In this document: piece after piece, positions 6,935 to 16,063 of the stretch | Layout of the letters: the number at the start of each line of letters is the position of its first letter | Position numbering within the stretch: position 1 is the stretch's first letter | Origin: Tenacibaculum todarodis | GTDB lineage: Bacteria > Bacteroidota > Bacteroidia > Flavobacteriales > Flavobacteriaceae | Reading direction: 5' to 3' | Assembly: GCF_001889045.1 (NCBI RefSeq) | Contig: NZ_CP018155.1 | Location: 1-64,000 of the forward strand | Length of the DNA: 64,000 nt | Made by a program: the position numbers and the translations under genes | The notes under the pieces: generated by a model | The model's database searches: none | Told to the model about the DNA's origin: nothing | Seen by the model: only the letters and a program-made list of their open reading frames with translations

Positions 6935-8368
6935 TTATGGCTTTAAAACTTCTTGGTTGTATAAATATTTATCCATTAAATAGACAATACTAGCCATAGA
7001 AGCACTACCTAATTCAAGCTCTCTTTTGTTTACTTTATCAAAGGTATCTGAAGCTGCATGGTGATAATCAAAATAACGCTGAGAGTCTGGTCTGTAACCA
7101 ACAAGTGTTACGTGATCGTCTTTTAATGGTCCAATATCGGCACCACTTCCTCCTTTAACAATGTCGTGTAAACCGTAAGGTTTTAATAATTTTTTCCAGC
7201 TTTGTAATAAGTGAATATTGTTGTCATTTGCATCAATTGAAAAACCGCGAGGAGTGTGTCCGCCAGCATCAGATTCTAATGCTCCAATGTGTAATTCACC
7301 ATTTACTTTGGCTAAACGTGCGTATTCATTTGCACCACGCATTCCGTTTTCTTCATTCATAAAGAATACAATTCGTAAGGTGTTTTTGGGTTTAATGTTA
7401 TTTTTCTTAAACAAATAAGCAACTTCTAAAGATTGCACAATTCCTGTTCCATCATCGTGAGCGCCATCACCCAAATCCCAAGAATCTAAATGACCACCAA
7501 CAACCATAATTTTATCTGGATTTTCAGTTCCTTTTATTTCGCCAACTACATTAAAAGATGGTGCATCTGGTAATGTTTTACAACTTTGCTTTAAGTAGAA
7601 TTTTAACTTCGGATTTTCTTTTAAATGTGCACTTAAAATTTCTGCTCCACGAGAACTAATTGCTGCTGAAGGAATATATTGTTCTTCTGGAATATCTCCA
7701 TAACCCATTGAACCTGTATGTGGATAATCGTCAATTCCATTTGTCATAGAACGCACGATTACAGCTTTTGCTCCAAATTTACCAACAGTTGCTGCACCAG
7801 CAAAACGTTGACCAACACATCCGCCGTAGGCTTTAAAAGTATTTATTAAAGTGTTATCAAAACGACCATTAAAAAACACAATTTTACCGTTTGCTTTTTC
7901 TCCTAAGTTTTCAGCTTCTTCTACACTTTTTACTTCAATTATTTCTCCCGTAATTCCGTTTGAAGGTGTAGCAATAGAACCGCCTAAAGCACAAACAGGA
8001 ACGTTTATTTTTTGCCCGTTAAAAGTATAGTTAGCAACTTCTTTATCGCCTCGAACCCAATGTGGAACCATAACTGGTTGTAACCAAACAGAATCTAAAC
8101 CAACTTCTTTCATTAATTTTTCTCCCCAGATTACAGATTTTGCTGCGCCTTCCGAACCAGATAACCTGCTTCCAACATTGCTTGTTAAATCTCGTAACCA
8201 TTCATAGGATTTTCCTTCAGTTAAAGCTGAACTAAACAGTTGTTTAATGTTAGTTGAATCTATTTTTTCTTCAGAAGAAAAAGAATTGATATTGTAGCTG
8301 TTTTTATTTTCTTGCTTACATGAAACAATTAAAATAAGTCCAAAAAGTAGTATTGAAAGTTTTTTCAT
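6935..8368 (-). CDS. M28 family zinc metallopeptidase, lipoprotein (carboxypeptidase Q-like)
   Basis: The 477-residue protein carries a lipobox at LILIVSCKQ. A protease-associated-domain-like insert spans roughly residues 120-240. The M28 zinc peptidase core follows: GGHLDSWDLGDGAHDDGTG (His and bridging Asp ligands), FMNEENGMRGANEYA (general-base Glu and ligand) and HHAASDTFDKV near the C-terminus (last His). The layout resembles carboxypeptidase Q/PGCP, which releases residues from short peptides. It is likely an envelope enzyme. It leads an operon with DoxX and the amidohydrolase, two bases before DoxX, which suggests a shared catabolic role. Confidence 0.88.
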   Translation of the reverse strand: MKKLSILLFGLILIVSCKQENKNSYNINSFSSEEKIDSTNIKQLFSSALTEGKSYEWLRDLTSNVGSRLSGSEGAAKSVIWGEKLMKEVGLDSVWLQPVMVPHWVRGDKEVANYTFNGQKINVPVCALGGSIATPSNGITGEIIEVKSVEEAENLGEKANGKIVFFNGRFDNTLINTFKAYGGCVGQRFAGAATVGKFGAKAVIVRSMTNGIDDYPHTGSMGYGDIPEEQYIPSAAISSRGAEILSAHLKENPKLKFYLKQSCKTLPDAPSFNVVGEIKGTENPDKIMVVGGHLDSWDLGDGAHDDGTGIVQSLEVAYLFKKNNIKPKNTLRIVFFMNEENGMRGANEYARLAKVNGELHIGALESDAGGHTPRGFSIDANDNNIHLLQSWKKLLKPYGLHDIVKGGSGADIGPLKDDHVTLVGYRPDSQRYFDYHHAASDTFDKVNKRELELGSASMASIVYLMDKYLYNQEVLKP

Positions 8369-8429
8369 TTTGTTGATTTTAAAAGGTAAATCTACAAAAA
8401 ATAAATCTCAGAATTTAGGCAGCTCTTTC

Positions 8430-10199
8430 TTAAAAATCAAATTTATAAGTTATTCCTCCTAAAACTTGAAATCCTTGAACATTAAAGTTCGTAAAACGCT
8501 GATAATTGTTGTTAAATATGTTGTTTACTTTTAAAAATGCTGATAGATTATCGCTAAATTTATAACCACTATTTAAGTTTACATCAAAGTATCTTCCTAA
8601 ATTAATTGGAGAACTAAGTGAAGGAAACGCACCAGCAAATTGAACATCTTTTCTGTTGCTAGCAAAATAAATAGTAGTTCCTGCATACCATTTAGCCGTT
8701 TTGTATTTGGCAAATAATTCGCTTTTAAGTTTTGGTAAATTCCAAGAAAATTCTTGTTGTTTTGGTGTGTATGTATTGAACTCTCCGTTAGCACCAATTA
8801 CTAAGTTTTTAGAAACATCCCATTCTACTTCACCAAAGAAATTTATGTTTTTAATATCATCATAAATTACACTAAATGAATTGCCATATTCATATCCTAA
8901 AAAGTTTATTCCGCCAGAAGCAATTGTTGTTCCGTCTGATTTGGAATTGTTGACAGAAAACAACGCCTTATCTTCAAATTGCTTATAACTTATACGAGAA
9001 TTATAACTTATACTTTGTGATAATTTTCCATTAATACCTCCGTGAAAATTATATTTTTCATTAGTCTGTGTGATATATTGTGTTGGTGAGATAAACGGAT
9101 TTTCATCTGTAAATTGTTTGTAAGAATTTGTGTGTAAATCTCCACCAGCACCAATAAATAAGTTAGCAAAGTTTGCAATTATTGGGTATGATATTTTTAC
9201 ATCTGGATATACATAAAATTGACTTAAACTGTTTTCAATATCTGAAGTATAGTAAATTTTGGTTCCTAAGTTGATGTCAAAATTATAAAACTTTAATTTG
9301 TATGAAGGGTTTAAACCAGCAGTAAAAAAACTATAATCAACCTGATTGGTGTTTTCGTATGATTGATTAAAGCTCCCGCTTAAATAATCTAAAGAAACAT
9401 CTAAAATTATTTCGTTAGAGTTACGGATAAATCTATCTAAAGAAAACTGAAACTGTGGAGCAATAGAGACCGAAACTTCATTACTGTCAAAATCATCATT
9501 AAAATAAGATATAGCAACTTTAGCTTGGTTAATATAATTGTCTTCAAAAGTTATTTTACCATGTAAATTTATAAAACTATAAGCTTGCTCTTCATTTATA
9601 GATTCTATAACATTACTGTTATAAGCTGTGTTTGGTAAACCATACCAATTGTATTTATTTTGTTCGAAATCTAAACCAACTTTCCAATCGAAATAACGAT
9701 CTTCTTGTTTGTAATAAAAGTTAGCTAATAAATTAGAATAACTACTATCCAAATCAGTGTCTTTAACCGGATCGCTAGATGAAATGTATTTTGCATACAA
9801 GCCAAAATCATTTTCAAAACGAGTGCTGTGGTGTAAAAAAGTTTCTAAATAAGGTGTTGTGTTATTCCCAAAACCAACAGCAAGGTAATTTTTATATAGT
9901 TTTTCTCTTTCGCTAAAATCTACACCTTTTAAAGCTCCTTTTTTTGGAGTAAAAGTTGAAGCTACTGGCGCAGGAAAAATTTGATAACTCAGTTTCTTTT
10001 TTTTGCTTTTGTCTGAAAGTTTAATAGTAGGTTTTTTCTTAATTTTAAAAGCATCTGTAACCTTTGGGGTGTAAGACGAAACTACGTTTACAACTTCAGT
10101 TTTTATAGTGTCTTTTACTTTTTTCACAGCAGGTTTATCTTGAGCAAATACAAATTTACCAGCAAACATCAATAGAAATATAAAAAAGTAGTTTTTCAT
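8430..10199 (-). CDS. Outer-membrane TonB-receptor-type beta-barrel lacking a plug
   Basis: The 589-residue protein has a signal peptide (residues 1-20, ending FVFAQ), then a Lys-rich linker (residues 20-90) where a TonB-box/plug domain would normally be. About 480 residues of alternating beta-strands follow. The end (FLKVNNIFNNNYQRFTNF, then a strand ending in YKFDF) is the classic TonB-dependent-receptor barrel ending, with terminal Phe. No plug (CarboxypepD_reg or IRG motif) is visible. Plugless receptors of this kind include the T9SS accessory protein called PorF in Porphyromonas; equivalence here is a guess. It is 56 bases downstream of the TPR gene and probably co-expressed. Confidence 0.7.
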   Translation of the reverse strand: MKNYFFIFLLMFAGKFVFAQDKPAVKKVKDTIKTEVVNVVSSYTPKVTDAFKIKKKPTIKLSDKSKKKKLSYQIFPAPVASTFTPKKGALKGVDFSEREKLYKNYLAVGFGNNTTPYLETFLHHSTRFENDFGLYAKYISSSDPVKDTDLDSSYSNLLANFYYKQEDRYFDWKVGLDFEQNKYNWYGLPNTAYNSNVIESINEEQAYSFINLHGKITFEDNYINQAKVAISYFNDDFDSNEVSVSIAPQFQFSLDRFIRNSNEIILDVSLDYLSGSFNQSYENTNQVDYSFFTAGLNPSYKLKFYNFDINLGTKIYYTSDIENSLSQFYVYPDVKISYPIIANFANLFIGAGGDLHTNSYKQFTDENPFISPTQYITQTNEKYNFHGGINGKLSQSISYNSRISYKQFEDKALFSVNNSKSDGTTIASGGINFLGYEYGNSFSVIYDDIKNINFFGEVEWDVSKNLVIGANGEFNTYTPKQQEFSWNLPKLKSELFAKYKTAKWYAGTTIYFASNRKDVQFAGAFPSLSSPINLGRYFDVNLNSGYKFSDNLSAFLKVNNIFNNNYQRFTNFNVQGFQVLGGITYKFDF

Positions 10200-10255
10200 T
10201 TTTTTTGTTTAAATTCTTAACAATAGTACTAACACTATTAAATGCCTATTATGGG

Positions 10256-13200
10256 CTATTTTTGTGGAGTTACAGATTCGTTTGTTTTGGCTTCTTTGTT
10301 TTTTATTGTTCTGAGTTCGCTTGTTGCTTCTTCAATTATATCTTCATATTGCGTGAAGTTTTTAATAATATTTTCTAAAATATAAGTAGCTTGATAAGCA
10401 TCTTCTAACGCATAATAGTTTTTGGCCATTATTACGTAGCTTTTTACTCCCCAATATTTGTAAGCAGAATAATCTGAAATTAATTTTTGAACTATTTTGG
10501 TTGAAGAATCATATTCTTTATTTTCATGTTTAAAGAAAGCATCATAATACAACGTTTCGGCTTTTAATTCTCCAGTTGCGGTTCTTCCAACTTCAATAAA
10601 AAACTCTTCTGAAGTAGTAAAATCTCCAGTTTTAAAAGCAGAACGTGCAATTATAATTTTTGCGTCAGCTTCAACAGTTTTTTCAATTTTATTTGTTGTT
10701 AAAACTTTTTCAGCATATTCAACCGCTTTATTATAATCTTCGGCTTCATAATAACCTTTCATTAAATTACTTTGTGCAAAAATTATGTTTTGCGGATAAT
10801 TAGCTTCAGTTTCTAATTTTTCCAACAAAGACATTGCGTTAAACCAATCTTCTTTTTCAAGGTAAATCTGAGATAACTTGCTTAAAGACTCTTCGCTAAA
10901 TTCGCTCTGGCTTTGGCTTGTAACATATGTATAATGCGGTATAGATTTCTCTGATTGATTGTTTTTTAAATAAGATTGCGCTAAGTAAAAATGCGATTTT
11001 AATGCATGTAATCCGTTTGGGAAATTTTGCAAGTATTTATCAAAACCTTCAATAGCTTTTTCAGTATTATTTTCTAAAAATTTGTTTTCTGCAGCTTCAT
11101 AACTAGCATTGTCTAAATCTGCATCCGTAACATTTATAAAACTAACATCTTTAACCCAAACAGCATATTCATCTACTTTTCCAATATCTATATATACATT
11201 TCTAGCATTTGTTACCGCCTGTTTTGCTTCGTTTGAATTTGGGTATTTGGCAACAATTTCTTTGAATTTTGACAAAGCTTTTTTGTTGTCGCTTGTGTTG
11301 TAAAATAACAAACCTTGACGCAATAAAACATTTGGATTGTAAGCACTTTTAGGATGATTTTTCAACAACCTATTGTAGGCGTCTTGTGCTTTATCATTCT
11401 CTCTTATTGTTGTGTATGTTGTTCCTAATTGAAAAAGTGCATCGTCTTTTAATTTGGAATTAGTTTTTGTGTTTACAACGGCTAATAAATCTGTTATTTT
11501 TTGTTGATAATTACCAGACAAACCGTTGCTCATTGCTTTTTGATATTGTGCGTAATCTGCACCAATACCTCCATCAGTAATTATTTTATCATAAGAAATA
11601 ATAGCTTTTGAGTATTGTTTTGAAGCGTAATAAGAATCTCCTAAACGTAAAAAGGCATCGTCTTTTAATTCAACTTCATTGTTGCTTTGCGTTGTGTATT
11701 GATTAAAGTAATGTGCCGATTTTTGATACTCTTTTAATTTAAAATAGCAATAACCAATGTTGTAACTTAATAGGTTATTTTCTATTGTTTCTGAGCTATC
11801 AACCTTTAAAAATAAATCTAAGGCCTTTTGAAAGTTTCCTAATCTGTAATTACTTTCAGCTAACCAAAAACGAGCTTTATTTTGCAATTCTAAGTCGTTA
11901 GATTGAGTTCCTTTTTCTAAAAAAGACAGCGATTTTTGTAGTTTGTCTTCGTTAAAAAGTTGAATTCCTCTGTAAAGAGAAACTTCATTTTTTAAGGCGT
12001 CATTTTTAAATTTTTTATTCTTTTCTATATAATCTAATGCCCCTTGATAATCTTGCTGATGTAAAAAAGAAGTAATTAATAATTCATTTATTTCATTAGT
12101 TTGAGGAGAATTTGGATACGTATTTAAATAAGCTTGTAAAACTTCTGGAACACTTTGGTATGGGTTACCTTCTTCGTAACTTAGTTTAGCATAATTTAAA
12201 AAAGCATCTTCTTTTACCTTTTTATCAAATTCCATTTCGCTAGCACTCTTAAATGCATTTAAAGCCTCTGGTTTTTTATCTAGTTTTAAATAACATTCCG
12301 CTAATTGATAGTAAGCATTTTGCGAAACCTTGTTTTTCTGATCTATTATTTTATTGAAGTTTCTAACCGCGTTTCCGTAGTCATTTTGTTTAAAATGAGC
12401 AAAGCCAAGTTGGTAATAATCGGTATTGTTCCAACGTCCTTTTTTACCTTTATAGTTTTGCAAATACGGAATTGCCTCAGTATATTTTTCTAAGTTAAAA
12501 TAACTTTCACCAATTATTTTATTAATGTCTGATTGTTGTTTTTTATCTGAATTAGGTAAAATTTTCTTTCCAATTTCAATAGATTTTTCAAATCGACCAG
12601 CTTTAAAACTAATATCTAATAAGTAATAATTAGCTTTGTTTTTATAGGTAGCAACATCTGCAATTTCTGTTAAAGAAGTCTCAGCTAAATCGTAATCTTC
12701 TTGTTTGTAAGCAATATAACCATAGTAATACCTTGCATCATCTCCATAACGTTCATTAGATAATAATTTTTCAAAACGATTTTTTGCGTCATCTACATAA
12801 CCAGAAACTAAGAGCGCATAACCCATCTTAAAATTTAAATCGCTTTTATCTTCAGTATTTAAAAGTTTTTCATCAACTTTTGTGTACCATTTTAATGAAT
12901 GTGCTGCTTTTCTATTTGCAAAATAATAATTACCAACATTTAAATAAGCGAGTTGTTTTTTATTACTATTTGGGTGATTTTCAACAAAATCTAAAACTTT
13001 TTTATCTGCATTGGTTTGATTCAATTTAATGGCGCACATTGCATCATAATAATCTGCATTTGCTTGTAGGCTTTGTTTCTCTTCTGCTAACTTAGAAACT
13101 TTTACAAAAAGTTGTTGCGATGCTGCATAAGCTTTGTTGTTAAATAAAGTTAAAGCTTCATGGTATTTTGCCGTTGTGTTAAACTGCATTTCAGTTTCTT

Positions 13201-13285
13201 GCCCAAAACTATTTAGAAGGCCACATAAAATGAATGAAAAGCAAAGGAGGTTTTTCTTAAAAATAGTGTTCATATTTTTTGTCAT
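10256..13285 (-). CDS. Large tetratricopeptide-repeat protein, secreted or periplasmic
   Basis: The 1009-residue protein opens with a signal peptide (KKNLLCFSFILCGLLNSFGQ). The second Met at 13273 gives a more usual start. The rest is a long array of TPR helix pairs, many with the pattern (A/G)-xxx-Y-xxx-(D/N)Y-xx-A: YIAYKQEDYDLAETSL, YQLGFAHFKQNDYGNAVRNF, YNIGYCYFKLKEYQKSAHYF, LRLGDSYYASKQYSKAI. Such proteins are scaffolds for protein assemblies. The gene precedes the plugless barrel on the same strand with a 56-base gap, so the products may form one envelope complex. No enzymatic motif was seen. Confidence 0.8.
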   Translation of the reverse strand: MTKNMNTIFKKNLLCFSFILCGLLNSFGQETEMQFNTTAKYHEALTLFNNKAYAASQQLFVKVSKLAEEKQSLQANADYYDAMCAIKLNQTNADKKVLDFVENHPNSNKKQLAYLNVGNYYFANRKAAHSLKWYTKVDEKLLNTEDKSDLNFKMGYALLVSGYVDDAKNRFEKLLSNERYGDDARYYYGYIAYKQEDYDLAETSLTEIADVATYKNKANYYLLDISFKAGRFEKSIEIGKKILPNSDKKQQSDINKIIGESYFNLEKYTEAIPYLQNYKGKKGRWNNTDYYQLGFAHFKQNDYGNAVRNFNKIIDQKNKVSQNAYYQLAECYLKLDKKPEALNAFKSASEMEFDKKVKEDAFLNYAKLSYEEGNPYQSVPEVLQAYLNTYPNSPQTNEINELLITSFLHQQDYQGALDYIEKNKKFKNDALKNEVSLYRGIQLFNEDKLQKSLSFLEKGTQSNDLELQNKARFWLAESNYRLGNFQKALDLFLKVDSSETIENNLLSYNIGYCYFKLKEYQKSAHYFNQYTTQSNNEVELKDDAFLRLGDSYYASKQYSKAIISYDKIITDGGIGADYAQYQKAMSNGLSGNYQQKITDLLAVVNTKTNSKLKDDALFQLGTTYTTIRENDKAQDAYNRLLKNHPKSAYNPNVLLRQGLLFYNTSDNKKALSKFKEIVAKYPNSNEAKQAVTNARNVYIDIGKVDEYAVWVKDVSFINVTDADLDNASYEAAENKFLENNTEKAIEGFDKYLQNFPNGLHALKSHFYLAQSYLKNNQSEKSIPHYTYVTSQSQSEFSEESLSKLSQIYLEKEDWFNAMSLLEKLETEANYPQNIIFAQSNLMKGYYEAEDYNKAVEYAEKVLTTNKIEKTVEADAKIIIARSAFKTGDFTTSEEFFIEVGRTATGELKAETLYYDAFFKHENKEYDSSTKIVQKLISDYSAYKYWGVKSYVIMAKNYYALEDAYQATYILENIIKNFTQYEDIIEEATSELRTIKNKEAKTNESVTPQK

Positions 13286-13372
13286 CTGAAAAGGATAACG
13301 TCGTTTTTTAGCTTTTGTTTGATAATTTTCATCAAAATTAACAAAAAAGCTATAAAATCAACTAGAAAATGA

Positions 13373-13380
13373 TAGTTTTG
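13373..13380 (+). promoter_or_regulatory. Putative -7 promoter box before ftsE-like gene
   Basis: TAGTTTTG fits the Bacteroidota -7 consensus TAnnTTTG and lies 16 bases before the ATG at 13397. No convincing -33 TTTG is seen at the expected distance, so the call is weak. Confidence 0.35.
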
Positions 13381-13396
13381 TATAAACTACTTTTTA

Positions 13397-14083
13397 ATGA
13401 TACAACCAGTTTTACATTTAGAAAATGCAGATATTTATCAGCGAGATAATTTAGTGTTATCAAAAGTGAATTTCACCCTTAATAAAGGAGATTTTTACTA
13501 TTTAATAGGAAAAACAGGAAGCGGAAAAAGTAGTTTGCTAAAAACTTTATATGGCGATTTAAACCTACAGCGAGGTTTAGGAACTATTGTTGATTTCGAT
13601 TTAAAGAAGTTAAAGGAAAAAGATATTCCTTTTTTGAGAAGAAAAATTGGAATTGTTTTTCAGGATTTTAAATTATTGAACGATAGAAATGTTTTTGAAA
13701 ACCTAGAATTTGTCTTAAAAGCTACTGGTTGGAAAAGCAAAGCTGAAATAAAAACCAAAATTGAAGAAGTTTTAGGTAAAGTCGGTATTAAAGAAAAATA
13801 CTACAAAAAACCATTTGAACTTTCTGGAGGAGAACAACAAAGAGTTGCAATTGCACGTGCATTGTTAAATGATCCGGAACTTATTTTAGCAGATGAGCCA
13901 ACTGGGAATTTAGATCCAAAAACCTCGCTAGAAGTTATGGAACTGCTCAATGAAATTCATAAAAGCGGAAAAACAATTTTAATGGCAACTCACGATTATC
14001 AATTAATAGTAAAGTATAAGCAAAAAACGGTAAAATGTGAAGGTGGCGAGTTGTTTGAAGTTGTACAGCAAGCCGTTAATTAA
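13397..14083 (+). CDS. ftsE: ABC transporter ATP-binding protein, FtsE-like
   Basis: The 228-residue ATPase has all the expected motifs: Walker [10 protein letters not shown] (residues 37-45), Q-loop VFQDFKLL, signature [14 protein letters not shown], Walker [14 protein letters not shown] and the switch His in MATHDY. FtsE pairs with FtsX in the inner membrane to control murein hydrolases at division; the VFQDFKLL loop and lack of extra domains agree with FtsE. No ftsX is adjacent, which leaves a LolD/MacB-type ATPase as an alternative. It is transcribed away from the TPR gene and ends with an 8-base overlap with the convergent glycosyltransferase. Confidence 0.7.
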   Translation: MIQPVLHLENADIYQRDNLVLSKVNFTLNKGDFYYLIGKTGSGKSSLLKTLYGDLNLQRGLGTIVDFDLKKLKEKDIPFLRRKIGIVFQDFKLLNDRNVFENLEFVLKATGWKSKAEIKTKIEEVLGKVGIKEKYYKKPFELSGGEQQRVAIARALLNDPELILADEPTGNLDPKTSLEVMELLNEIHKSGKTILMATHDYQLIVKYKQKTVKCEGGELFEVVQQAVN

Positions 14084-15188
14084 AAATAATATCTATTATT
14101 TTCTGCGCACTTGTTTCAGGATTAAATTCTTTTAAAATTAATTCTCTCTCTAATATTTCTTCAGAAGAGAACTCCTTTTTGAATAGATTTAAAGTTTCTG
14201 CTAAAATTTCTTGTTTGTTATTTGCAATTTTACAAAGTTTCTCTAAACCAGTTTTTTCAACCATAAACTTATTTGCAATAATAAATTTACCTTTATAAAG
14301 TGTATTTAATAGTTTAAGTTTTATACCCGTATTTTGAAAAGTGATTAATATATTTATGTGGGCTTGAGCAAAAAGCTTGTCCAATTCCTCTTGATTAGGT
14401 ATTGGATTGTAAACAATATTATCATGTTTATTTATTTCTCTTAAAAGTAGTTTGTTTTTAAAAGTTCCGGCTATAACTAAATTGAATTCACTGTTTTTAT
14501 AAACATCAATTAAAAACATAGCAGCAGTTACATTTTCAGAAACGTTTAAGTTGCCATGGTATAAAATAAAATTCCCTTTACTAAATAAGTTGTTGTTTTT
14601 TTTAGCTTCATGAAAAGCAGGGATGTATTTTGATTTTAAACCAAATTTTGATAAAAAATAACGTTGTTCAATAGGTGAAATAGTGAAGATTCCTTTTGTT
14701 CTCTTTAAATTAGTTTCAATTCTTCTTAATTTAATTGCTTCTACATAAAAAAGAGCTTTTTTAAAAATGTTTTTCTCACTTTTACTTAATTCAAAAAAAT
14801 ACTTATGTTCTATATTATGAGTTCTAATATAAGCATCTTTAAAATTGAATTTAAGTAATGGATAAATACTGTGTAAACCTTCAAAAATTATAGGTATTGT
14901 TTCAGATTTTAAATTGATAGTTAATTGATAATTACTTCTACTTTTAACTCTGAAAGGTAATATAGAAAATAAAGATAAAAAATTATTTTTTCTCTTATAG
15001 TAGTAAATTTTTTTACAATATTTTTCTAATTCAGGTTGTTGGTTTTGTGTATCAAAAACATTAATATGTAAAATAATATCAACACCTAATTTATGTAGTT
15101 TTTTTATTTTATAGAAAACATCAATTACACCACCATAATTAGGTGGGTAAGGATTGTCAAAAGAAACTAAGTGTATACTTTTTTTCAT
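14076..15188 (-). CDS. Glycosyltransferase, GT4-like (GT-B fold)
   Basis: The product is about 370 residues. The ATG at 15186-15188 (MKKSIHLVSFDNPYPPNYGG) is a better start than the upstream TTG at 15197. The N-terminus has the GT-B acceptor-domain look (NPYPPNYGGVIDVFYKIKKL). The second half has NFILYHGNLNVSENVTAA and FNLVIAGTFKN, then the donor-site region (YNPIPNQEELDKLFAQAHINILIT). The sugar donor is unknown; surface polysaccharide or LPS synthesis is likely. It faces the ftsE-like gene tail to tail, with an 8-base overlap, and is divergent from the 2-oxoglutarate oxygenase gene. Confidence 0.75.
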   Translation of the reverse strand: MKKSIHLVSFDNPYPPNYGGVIDVFYKIKKLHKLGVDIILHINVFDTQNQQPELEKYCKKIYYYKRKNNFLSLFSILPFRVKSRSNYQLTINLKSETIPIIFEGLHSIYPLLKFNFKDAYIRTHNIEHKYFFELSKSEKNIFKKALFYVEAIKLRRIETNLKRTKGIFTISPIEQRYFLSKFGLKSKYIPAFHEAKKNNNLFSKGNFILYHGNLNVSENVTAAMFLIDVYKNSEFNLVIAGTFKNKLLLREINKHDNIVYNPIPNQEELDKLFAQAHINILITFQNTGIKLKLLNTLYKGKFIIANKFMVEKTGLEKLCKIANNKQEILAETLNLFKKEFSSEEILERELILKEFNPETSAQKIIDIIFN

Positions 15189-15244
15189 AAAACTCAAAGA
15201 TAAAATTTAAAAAATGAATACATTTATACTTTCTAAAAAGAATT

Positions 15245-16063
15245 ATGAATTTAAGTAGAAAGGAAATAACAGCTTTAATTTTCGCTAATTTAAGTAATAA
15301 TAAAGAGATTTTAAAAGCACAGTTTTTAAAATCTAAAGCTACTATTGGTTATTTTTTCATTGATAACTTATTGCCAGAAGAATTGGCATTAGAAATTCAT
15401 CAAAAATTTCCATCGACAAAAGTTTCTGTAAGAAGGAAGAATTTAAGAGAATACAAGTTTATAGCTTTTCAAATGGATAAATATGATTCGCTTTTGGAGG
15501 AAGTTATTTATGCCTTTCAAGATGAAAAAATAATTGAAATAGTTTCAGAAATTTGTGGTTTAGAATCAACTTATGGTGATGAGCATTTGTATGCTGGTGG
15601 CTTGTCATTAATGGAAAAAGATAACTTCTTAAAGCCGCATTTAGATAATTCTCACGATAAAGATATAAACAGATGGCGAGTTTTAAATCTATTGTATTAT
15701 GTATCGCCAGAATGGGAGTTAGAAAATGGAGGTAATTTAGAGTTATGGCCTAATGGCTTAAAGAAAACTCCATTAACTATTGTTAGTAAATTTAATAGGT
15801 TAGTGGTTATGGCAACACATAATAATTCGTGGCACTCTGTTAGTAAGGTTAATTCTGATGCTGTTAGGTGCTGTGTTTCTAATTATTATTTTTCTGAAAA
15901 ACCGTTGTTTCAGTCAGATTCTTTTCATGTAACTACTTTTAGAGCTTATCATAAGGAAAAAATAAGAGATGTTTTCTTATTGGTGGATAATTTTTTACGT
16001 TCAAGTATTCGTAAAGTTTTAAAAAATGGTATAAAAAAATCTTCACATCAATATAAGAAGTAA
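15245..16063 (+). CDS. 2-oxoglutarate/Fe(II)-dependent oxygenase
   Basis: The 272-residue protein shows the jelly-roll oxygenase triad: H132 and D134 in KPHLDNSHD, distal H197 in NNSWHSV, and R208 (DAVRCCVS), the 2-oxoglutarate carboxylate anchor. The NGGNLELWPNG loop is shared with prolyl-4-hydroxylase-type enzymes. It would hydroxylate a protein, lipid or sugar using O2 and 2-oxoglutarate. It lies between two glycosyltransferases on the opposite strand and ends one base before the next gene's stop, so a surface-glycan substrate is tempting but unproven. No signal peptide, so cytosolic. Confidence 0.82.
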   Translation: MNLSRKEITALIFANLSNNKEILKAQFLKSKATIGYFFIDNLLPEELALEIHQKFPSTKVSVRRKNLREYKFIAFQMDKYDSLLEEVIYAFQDEKIIEIVSEICGLESTYGDEHLYAGGLSLMEKDNFLKPHLDNSHDKDINRWRVLNLLYYVSPEWELENGGNLELWPNGLKKTPLTIVSKFNRLVVMATHNNSWHSVSKVNSDAVRCCVSNYYFSEKPLFQSDSFHVTTFRAYHKEKIRDVFLLVDNFLRSSIRKVLKNGIKKSSHQYKK

